A stretch of 64,000 nucleotides of DNA from contig SZWC01006825.1 in the NCBI GenBank assembly GCA_023375785.1, positions 67,330 to 131,329 on the forward strand, in the 5' to 3' direction. Shown piece after piece: positions 56,444-64,000 of this stretch; the stretch's first letter is position 1; each line of letters starts with the position of its first letter. The translations under genes were made by a program, and so were the position numbers. This DNA comes from Penium margaritaceum. Its lineage: Eukaryota > Streptophyta > Zygnematophyceae > Desmidiales > Peniaceae. The notes beneath the pieces were generated by a model that was not told the origin of the DNA, made no database searches, and saw only the letters and a list, made by a program, of their open reading frames with translations.

Positions 56444-59344
56444 TGTTAAGAAATGAGTCCGCTTGCTGTTGGATCACATTGAAGTACATTCTACAATTTT
56501 TGATTGGAAAGAACACAGTTACACTAAACACAAGTGATTCAACAGAATGGACAGAGGTCACCAATGCATGACCCGTCTCTTGCACTTTCTAACAATGTGC
56601 TATACTTGAAAATTGGTGAAGTACAAATGAAGCAATCTACAAATGAAATTGCTACCTACATGTAGTAGTTTGATCACTAGGAATTACAAAATATCGAGGT
56701 GCTCATCGAGCCTCAGACTGTCCGGTACTCCGGTGTCTGTTCTTTGGCAGTCACAGCCATACCAGATGCCATTCTCAAGCAACCGAGGTTGGCGAACGCC
56801 CAGCGCCCTCGGTACTCGTCAACGCGAGAGGAGCTAGTGCTCGCACTCTCGGTCCATCGACGGCTGCGATTAGCCCGACGCTCTTCCCATGATTTCCCAC
56901 CGTTGATCTGTTCCTTTATAAATACGTTCTCTCGATCTCTTGGTCCTTGATATCTGTTCCTGCTGGTCTGCAGTTGCCACTTCCTTACAGGAGACCAAGA
57001 GGAGCCGGTGCTCGCACCAAGGACCAAGGGGTCCTTGCGTCGAGAGCCATTCTGTTGACTTCCGCAAATCACGCTGGAGTATATCCAGTCCATGTCCATG
57101 TTACCGTTGTCGTAAGACAAGTAGAGCAGAATAGATAGGGCTGTGGATGGTTGGATTAGTGGGACGCCTAAAGAGGCCTGCCCACAGCCATACCATGCCC
57201 CGCCACGTAGGTCGGACAGGAGAGTCGGGAGAGAGAGTGGTGACCACGCTCCCGGCCCTCGGTCTTTTTTTACCGTGCCAAGTCCCTCAACCAGGAATAT
57301 GCCACTTTTTTCTTCTCTGGTCAGTTTGTGGCATAAACGATGCCACTTATCTCCTTGTGCCCGTTGCTCAACATCCGACCATTGGATGGAGCTGGAACTT
57401 GGAGGGTAAGGAAATGATGGCGTGCGATTTCTGCCGGTGTGGTCAGATTGTCAATCGGAGGAGGAATGAAAGAGACAGAGGGATTTTCAAACATTCTTCC
57501 CCTTGTGTTCCAATCTCCAGAGGAGAGAGGAACACAATATACAAAATGGCCCGCCGCACAAAAGATGATGAAGGAAGCTGAGGGTGAGGCACGGAGGAGC
57601 GCGGACATGACAGGAACTCCCCCCCCCCCTCCCCCCGGTGCAAGCCAAGCCGAGCAAGAGGGAGAGAGTGGCGACCTGGTAGACAGCAAAGGAGTGGAAC
57701 CAGGAGACAGGGAAGCACAGCCAAGGCCGTCTACCATCGCCACCTCCACCTACAACGGCAAACAGAGAACGCCAGAGGGATCAAGCATAGGGAATTACAA
57801 AAGGGGAGGTAGTGGGCCGGCGAACACTGAGGGAGCCAGGCCGGAGTCCAGTGCAAGATGAGCAACGGCTGACAAGAAGGGAATCACGGAAAAAGTAGAA
57901 GTAGAGGGTAGGGTGACAGGCTGCCGAGCAAGGGAAGATCTCGAAGGCGGCCTGTCACCAACCCCCTACCACCACCAGAGGACAGAGAGCACCAGTCAGC
58001 AATGAACGCGGGGAACATGAAGAAGTGTGCAGAAGGGGTACCCCCATGCGAAGCAAGCCGGAGGCGGACAAAGTTCGAAGATGTCCGGGAAAAGGTAGGG
58101 GGAGGGCAGGGGTTGGTGGTGAGCCATGCAGGAAGAAGTCTGGGAACACGGATTGCCACGAGATGAGCTCTCGACCATCCCCTGCCTCCACGACGAGCTT
58201 CAGAGAGGCAGAGGATAATGAAAGTCAAGAGAATGAGAAAGAGTGAGTGATGAGCCCGCCTCCCTATGAGAGCATAGCACGTGGACAGAAATTGAAGATC
58301 TTCACGAACAAAAGCGGACAAGGGGGCAAGGATATTTGGCAGGTAGCGAGGACCAAAGGGCAAGGAACACAAGCACAGGTCGAAGTGTGATGCGAGTGGG
58401 CAGTAGGGAATGAGGGCACCAAAAGCAAGCAGAAGCAAGCAGAAGCAGGTGGAAGTGGCTCCGTGCACGGCCACCGGGTTCAATGCCTCGTGGGGAACCC
58501 AGGAGACATGCGAGGAGCACGAGAACGGGAGAGGGGGCATGGCAGCCATGGTCATCCCGCATCCATGCCAATGCCTCATATGGGGAGCACGAAAACGGAA
58601 CTCCAAGGCGGTGCTGCCATCAATGGGCTCTGTCCATCCCTAGACCTCATTTTGGGGGGATGGAAGGAGGCGATCCACAAATAGAGGGAGAGTGAGACAA
58701 TGCCAAGAGGAGCACAGAGAGCAGCATGGTGGTCAGCAGAGAGTGCTTTGGTAAGAATGTCAGCAGTCTGAATCTCAGTCAGGATGTGGAGCATGCGGAC
58801 CTCGCCGCCGACAACAGTGTCACAAATTTAGTGGTAATGGTTTCGAATGTGCTTGGTACGATCGTGGAGAACAGGATTCTTGGAGAGAGTGATGGCACCC
58901 TCGTTGTCGCAGCTGATGGGGGTAGCAGACAGTTGATCGAACCCAAGTTCAGACAGGAACATGTGAAGCCAGACAGCTTAACGAGAAGCCTCCCTTTCTG
59001 CAATGTACTTGGCTTCGACAGAAGATAGGGCTACCACAGAATGTTTCTTGGAGCGCCAGCTGACGCGACCTTCATGGAGAAGGTACACATAGCCTAATGT
59101 GGAACGACTGGTGGCGTGATCGCCAGACAGGTCGGCATTGCAGAAACCACACAGGACGTTCTCGTTGGTGGAGGAATAGTGGAGTTTAAGTGTGGCCGTG
59201 GAGCGTAGGTTCCAAATGCTGCACTTGACAGCGATGATATGACAGACGGTATTATTATGAGAGCCATGGGTGGGGATGCCAACCGCATGGGAGAGGTCAG
59301 GTTGAGAAGCCACAGAGGCATACATCAGAGACCCTACCATGCAG
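56444..59344 (-). mobile_element. E10: Ty1-copia remnant (RNase H end plus 3' LTR)
   Basis: RNase H and the end of RT lie at about 58740-59340 on the minus strand (MVGSLMYASVASQPDLSHAV; VVALSSVEAKYIA). The terminal region runs to 56444, where the sense end reads TTCTTAACA. It is related along its length to 28403-30113 in E5 but inverted. The long reading frames in 57143-58606 are not conserved with E5 and look non-coding. Heavily truncated and broken, with several breaks in the short coding part. Confidence 0.8.
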
Positions 59345-59552
59345 GGGAATGTCAGGAATGCTTTCTTGGCGTGCCCTGAACCACCTAAGTGTCCACGGCT
59401 ACTTACTGCAAAGAGACGTCCAAGGGAGGTGTATGCTTTGGGTCACCACAACACCAAGGGAGCAGAATTCTGGCAGAATGCAGATTGCAGAAACTCAGAA
59501 GGGCTTAGAATCACTGATCGTTTGTTATTTTTGTGATATTGCATCATATTAT
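59345..59552. other. Unassigned 208 bp between E10 and E9
   Basis: Mixed-composition sequence without a recognisable repeat, gene or motif. It may be the outer part of the E9 LTR, whose left border is not fixed. Confidence 0.5.
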
Positions 59553-59871
59553 TATAGCCTGTGATCTAAGGTTTCCAACGCATCCAAGCACACCCAAAGC
59601 AGAGCAGTAGAGCTTCTGCTATGGCCGTCGAAGTAACCCTTGGTGGAGTCGTCCACCATGCCTTGCACAATAGGCAACGGGAGGCCCATCGACGATGACC
59701 CGTCAGAGCGCCTTTCCTCACCCAGAAGTCAAGGAGAAGCTCATCCTGGTGAAGGAGGTCCCATTGGTCACTTTGTTCATGCCCCTGGTGCATTTGGAGC
59801 TCGTTGGAGTCAAACTCGGACCACCGCGGTGGAATATTCCCGTCACCAATGACGAAGACCCAGACTCGAGA
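59553..59871 (-). repeat. E9: copia LTR fragment of the E1 family
   Basis: Follows 4661-4920 of the E1 5' LTR in the same orientation: AGCCTGTGATCTAAG, TTTCCAACGCATCCAAG, AGTAACCCTTGGTGGAG, CGCCTTTCCTC.CCCAGAAG, GTGCATTTGGAGCTCGTTGG. It stops at CTCGAGAG (59865-59872), a motif also present at the matching point of E8, so the join may have used microhomology. Confidence 0.8.
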
Positions 59872-60144
59872 GTCACTTACAGCTGTTGTAGGCGACACGT
59901 CACCGGTTGTTAGCCACAGGCGCGGAAATGGGTGCAGGGCCTTCTTAAGATGACAAGGCGTTTCTTCAGCGTAGAGAACTCGTCAGGCAGAGCTGCTGAT
60001 GTCAGCTAAGGATGAAGCGCAGAGGCGCGAGGTGATGGCGGCGGCGGCAGGAGAATGCGGGTCGAAGCAACGAAGCAAGGATGACGGCAGAGCAATGACG
60101 CGGTCACGGATTGCCAGGTGATGTTGCCTGAAGCTCTGATACCA
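59872..60144 (-). mobile_element. Extra partial interior of the E8 family
   Basis: Matches 63038-63311 (ACTTACAGCTGTTGTAGGCG; GGTTGTTAGCCAC; TTGCCTGAAGCTCTGATACC) and ends in a primer site at 60133-60144 flush with the LTR at 60145. So that LTR serves as the 3' LTR of E8 and the 5' LTR of a second, truncated unit. Confidence 0.85.
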
Positions 60145-60722
60145 TGTCAGAAGAATGCAGACACGAGAACAGCGACAGCAGAAGCAAGCAGAAGCATCGG
60201 GACATGCAGGTGTACGTCAGCAGAGTGACGTAAGCGAGAGCAGTTTGAGGAGTTAGTCGCGGGAGCGGATGAGGGCTGAGAAGCGAGGTAGCGGAGGTAG
60301 ACAGGTTGGTGTGAGAGAGAGCTGAGCGAAGGAGCGAGAGTGACGGAGCGAAGCGTTGAGAGTTGGCGAAGACAGAAAGTCCGAGGGACGAGCAGAGCGA
60401 AGAAACGGCGGCAAAGCCGCAGAACCAAGGGGGAATAGGATGAGCAGAAATGTTCTGGTTGAATCGAGGGAATGAACCTCCTCGGTATATAAGGACAGAA
60501 CAGGACAAAGACATGAGCAACGGCTTCTTTGCACTAGCCGGACGTGGGTGACAGGTGTCACTTTATTTGGGGATGACTCGGTCTCTGATGGTTCAACGGT
60601 CCTGAGATCCTACCGTTGGTAACCGAGGTGGTTCGGACGTGAGCCTGAACCGTTATTGAGAAAGGCCAATCTTTTCCTGGCTGAGTGACCAGAGTGAGTT
60701 TCTTCGATGCCAATTTCTGACA
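60145..60722 (-). repeat. 3' LTR of E8
   Basis: 578 bp, TGTCAGAAGAATGCAG to TTTCTGACA. A TATATA box (60485-60490) lies about 230 bases in from the sense start, a plausible promoter position. Confidence 0.9.
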
Positions 60723-61659
60723 CCCCCCTTGAAACTCACAGTGGTCACTGAGGCAGTTCAGATAAGCTGATCCGTGAGTACTTTCAGTCCTCTTCTGTTG
60801 AGGGTGTGGCCACTGATGGTGGGGAAGGAGGACTAGGAAGATACTCAGGGTGAGGGATCCTCATTGGTGTAGGGAGATCTCTGACCCTGACGCGTTGTGG
60901 TCGACTGAGCCATTGACGCGCTCCTCTCGTTTCGCTGACTTCTCTCAGTTCCATGGTTAGAGCGTAGATGTCATATACCTGAACATCATAATGTCTGAGA
61001 GAGGATCGGAAGGGCTCTTCAGTGGTGAGCAAGAGAATGAGAAGTGCCTGATACTCAGCATAGAAGTAGTCTTGCCAGTATCAGGTAACTTCCTGATTGT
61101 TGTTGAAGTTGTAGCGGTCAGTGTGGAAGTAGCCTCTTTGCTGAGAGAAGATGGTCCAGAGATGTATATGGCGCATCTCTACATTCGTAGCTCTTCGCAG
61201 AGCAGTGTGCCCGATGTGGTAGTTGAGGATCCAAGTAGAGTTGAAGTGAAGAATTGGAATCCGTCTGGCAATGGCGAATGTTTCAGGAGAGATTTGCCGT
61301 TGTTCCCACCAAGAGGTTGAGCATCGACCCGTCATGTGGATGTGGTTGATGGAATGGGGCAGGTTTGATAGAGGCTGGTGGAAGGGAAAGTCACTGAAGG
61401 ATGAGATGAGAGCGAATTCGACTTCTGTGTGTTGAAGAGGGTGTGTCGTTAGGGGAGGAGTTGACCCGATCATGTAAAGGCGTTGTCCGGATTCAGGGAT
61501 AGTGCTGAAGATGGAGAACCAATCTGTGATTGAGTAGGACCGGAGACTGGTTGTGTGTGCTGATGAAGGTTTTGGCGTGAGGTCAGACTGTTGCGCAATA
61601 AGGAGGTTAGGTAGATCTTTTGAGTGAGGCAGATGATGGCAAGGAGGATGGAGGAATGA

Positions 61660-62300
61660 TGGATGATGGAGTGGGCGCAGGGACAAACTGCGTGCGCGAT
61701 AGGAATTTTCAGTGTGGGCGCAAGTCGTCGCGGAAAGAGGCGATGCGACCGGGCGGACCCTTGTGTCGTTCACAGATGCTGATGATTGCTGATGGCGGAA
61801 GCTGATGATGATGACTGAGTGGGCGCAGGGGTGAGCCGCGTGTGCTGCGAAGTTACGGCATGGGCGCAGGTCATTGCGGAAAAGGCGATGCGACCGGGCG
61901 GATCCGTGTGCCGAGCGAATGATAAAGGCGGATGATGGCGGGGGAGCGATGGATGGAAGAGTGGGCGCAGGGGTGGGCAGCGTGCGCTGATGGAAGTTTC
62001 GGCGTGGGCGCAGGTCGTCGCGACTCAAGCAATGCGACCGGGCAGATCCTCGTGCCGAGCTGAAGTTGATGCTGAAGCGGAGGAAACGATTGATGGATGA
62101 GTGGGCACAGGGGCGAAACCACGTGCGCTGCGAAGTTTTCGGCGTGGGTGCAGGTCATCGCGGAAAAGGCGATGCGACCGGGCGGATCCTTGTGCCGAGC
62201 TGAAAGCGATTTGCGGAAGCGGAGGAAGCAATTGATTGATGAGTGTGCGCAGGAGCGGAACCACGTGCGCGATAAAGCGATGCTGATGATGCTAATGCTG
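61660..62300. repeat. E8 interior: tandem modules of about 140-145 bp
   Basis: GATGCGACCGGGCGGATC-type hallmarks recur near 61742, 61887, 62032 and 62171. Between them each unit has GAGTGGGCGCAGGGG then GTGCGCTGCGAAGTTT then GGCGTGGGCGCAGGTCGTCG. A second module (GAGAGTGACGGCTTGTTCCC) occurs at about 62598 and 62749. E2 has the same modules in lower number. Confidence 0.8.
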
Positions 62301-63299
62301 ATGATGGATGGAAGGGCGGCGCGGAGGATGCTGATGATGACAAGGAGACAAATGTGGAGGCGGCGCGGATGATGCTGATGGGGGAGACATGAAGATGAGG
62401 CAGAAACGGGCGGCTGATGAGGCTGAGGAGACTGGAGCGAGGAGGAGGAGGAGGGCTGATGGAGACGAGTGGTGATGAAGGCCGAAGGCTGATGAAGGAG
62501 ACGAGAGACAGAGAGCGATGCGAGCCGAGAGAGTCGAGATGAGACGCGGCGCGGCAGATGGAGGCAGAGCGTTGCAACTTCTTCTTCTGCGTTCAGGAGA
62601 GTGACGGCTTGTTCCCCAGTTGGCTCGGAAGTGGGAGCAGGAAGACTGGTAGTGTCCGATATCCTGTCAGCTGGAAGAGGTTGATTGCGGCAGAGGGAGT
62701 CAGGCGACGTGCAGGGATACTAGGCCGCTGATGTCAGGAGAGTGACGGCTTGTTCCCCAGTTGGCTCGAAAATGGGAGCAGGAAGACTGGTGGTGTCCGA
62801 TATCCTGACAACGGCAGTTTTGGCTGCAACTGCTGACGAGGCGAGGAGGCGATGCGAGAAGGCGGCTCGAGATGATGGACGCGGGTGGACTGAGGATGGC
62901 GGCGAGGAAGCAGTGGATGAAGCTGATGAGACGAGGTGAAGGAGGAGGAGATGCTGGCAGAGGCGGCTGTGATGAGAGACAGCGGATTGTAGGCGGCAGG
63001 AAGCTTCTGGGTAGTTGACGGCAGGCGGCGGCTCGAGAGACACTTACAGCTGTTGTAGGCGACACGTCACTGGTTGTTAGCCACGGGCACGGAAATGGGC
63101 GCAGGGCCTTCTTAAGATGACGAGGCGTTTCTTTAGCGTAGAGAACTTGTCAGGCAGAGCTGCTGATATCAGCTGAGGATGAAGCGCAGAGGCGCGAGGT
63201 GATGGCGGCGGCGGCAGGAGAATGCGGGTCGAAGCAACGAAGCAAGGATGAAGGCAAAGCAATGGCGCGGTCACGGATCGCCAGGTGATGTTGCCTGAA

Positions 63300-63311
63300 G
63301 CTCTGATACCA
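63300..63311 (-). other. Primer binding site of E8 (initiator tRNA-Met)
   Basis: GCTCTGATACCA on the plus strand, flush against the 5' LTR at 63312. The same 12 bases occur at 60133-60144 and, in E2, at 19724-19735. Confidence 0.9.
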
Positions 63312-63889
63312 TGTCAGAAGAATGCAGACACGAGAACAGCGGTAGCAGAAGCAAGCAGAAGCATCGGGACATGCAGGTGTACGTCAGCAGAGTGACGTAA
63401 GCGAGAGCGGTTCGAGGAGTTAGTTGCGGGAGCAGATGAGGGCTGAGAAGCGAGGTAGCGGAGGTAGACAGGTTGGTGTGAGAGAGAGCTGAGCGAAGGA
63501 GCGAGAGTGATGGAGCGAAGCGTCAAGAGTTGGCGAAGACAGAAAGTGCGAGGGACGAGCAGAGCGAAGACACGGCGGCGAAGCCGCGGAACCAAGGGGG
63601 AACAGGATGAGCAGAACTGTTATGGTTGACTCGAGGGAATGAACCTCCTTGGTATATAAGGACAGAACAGGACAAAGACATGAGCAACGACTTCTTTCCA
63701 CTAGCCGGACGTGGGTGACAGGTGCCACTTTATTAGGGGATGACTCGGTCTCTGATGGTTCAACGGTCCTGAGATCCTACCGTTGATAACCGAGGTGGTT
63801 CGGACGTGAGCCTGAACCGTTATTGAGAAAGGCCAATCTTTTCCTGGCTGAGTGACCAGAGTGAGTTTCTTCGATGCCAATTTCTGACA
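63312..63889 (-). repeat. 5' LTR of E8
   Basis: 578 bp, TGTCAGAAGAATGCAG to TTTCTGACA. TATATA box at 63653-63658 on the minus strand. Confidence 0.9.
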
Positions 63890-64000
63890 AAGGGGTCTGA
63901 CCTCCCCTTTCTGTCGTACTTCAGGCCCACATGTCACGTTTCCTGCAAGTACTGGAGGATGCGCTTCACCGCCTGCCAGTGTAGTAGCCCAGGGTTGGCC
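63890..64000 (-). mobile_element. E11: edge of a copia element
   Basis: Minus-strand frame resembles the RT-RNase H connection HWQAVKRIL.YLQ seen in E4 (near 22390) and E6 (near 32130). Only 111 bases are in the window, so state and age cannot be judged. Confidence 0.7.

Larger units (their letters stand above)
60145..63889 (-). mobile_element. E8: LTR retrotransposon without recognisable pol, E2 family
   Basis: Two 578-bp LTRs enclose about 2.6 kb. A polypurine tract (CAAGGGGGG in sense) lies at 60723-60730 and the initiator-Met primer site at 63300-63311, so sense is minus. No gag, integrase or RT motif is seen. The LTRs differ at about 24 of 578 sites (about 4%, by eye), the youngest LTR pair here; it looks structurally whole. 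It sits in a copia element (E11) on the right. No target duplication can be shown because the left side continues into a second unit. Confidence 0.88.

Noticed and set aside
57143-58606. Several 70-240 residue frames in the E10 terminal region as possible host genes
   Set aside because: The region matches the E5 LTR by nucleotide similarity, and the frames are not shared between the two copies.

Overview
The window is repeat DNA from a large eukaryotic nuclear genome. Plant-type Ty1-copia elements (a purine tract of the form GGGGGAGATTGTTG before the LTR, a CCHC gag knuckle, an initiator-Met primer site) suggest a green-lineage host. A charophyte alga or early land plant is my guess; the species cannot be read from the sequence. 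I found no host gene, no complete RNA gene and no CRISPR array. Almost every long reading frame is transposon debris, a shadow frame, or translated microsatellite.

The backbone, about 5383-56443, is a head-to-tail chain of one LINE family, all copies on the minus strand: a 5383-5760, b 6411-13948, c 14409-15772, d 15820-16688 plus 20421-20549, e 30114-30794 plus 37033-42410, f 42769-51024, g 51269-51689, h 51894-56443. Each copy with a preserved 3' end stops in the same terminal sequence and then a (TATC)n/(GATA)n tract. The four copies that keep a 5' end start directly out of such a tract. Copies c and g are cut at different 5' points but still abut GATA. Copies d and e are probably two halves of one copy split by later insertions. 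The LINE has an N-terminal C-x4-C-x12-H-x4-H finger, a reverse transcriptase with an FLDD active site, and a C-terminal PD...D motif like the restriction-like endonuclease (RLE) of R2/Dong-type LINEs. I infer an RLE LINE family that targets GATA microsatellites, builds self-nested arrays, and carries G-box motifs in a repetitive 5' region.

LTR elements sit inside or beside the chain: E1 (1-5382, copia, minus); E2 (16689-20415, no recognised pol, 680-bp LTRs, perfect CACAC target duplication inside LINE d); E3 (20550-about 20820, lone copia LTR piece, plus); E4 (about 20821-25036, copia, minus); E5 (25053-30113, copia, plus, long 3' LTR); E6 (30795-37027, two-LTR copia inside LINE e with CTGAT target duplication); E10 (56444-59344, copia related to E5, minus); E9 (59553-59871, LTR piece related to E1); E8 (59872-63889, same family as E2, LTRs only about 4% different); E11 (63890-64000, edge of another copia). 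Smaller insertions are a hAT-like MITE (53033-53360) and an unidentified 269-bp insert (37101-37369).

Three assembly faults matter. A single N at 5032 separates two near-identical 215-bp copies. A 462-N gap at 49649-50110 separates two identical 252-bp copies. A 48-N gap at 13349-13396 lies in a C-rich stretch.
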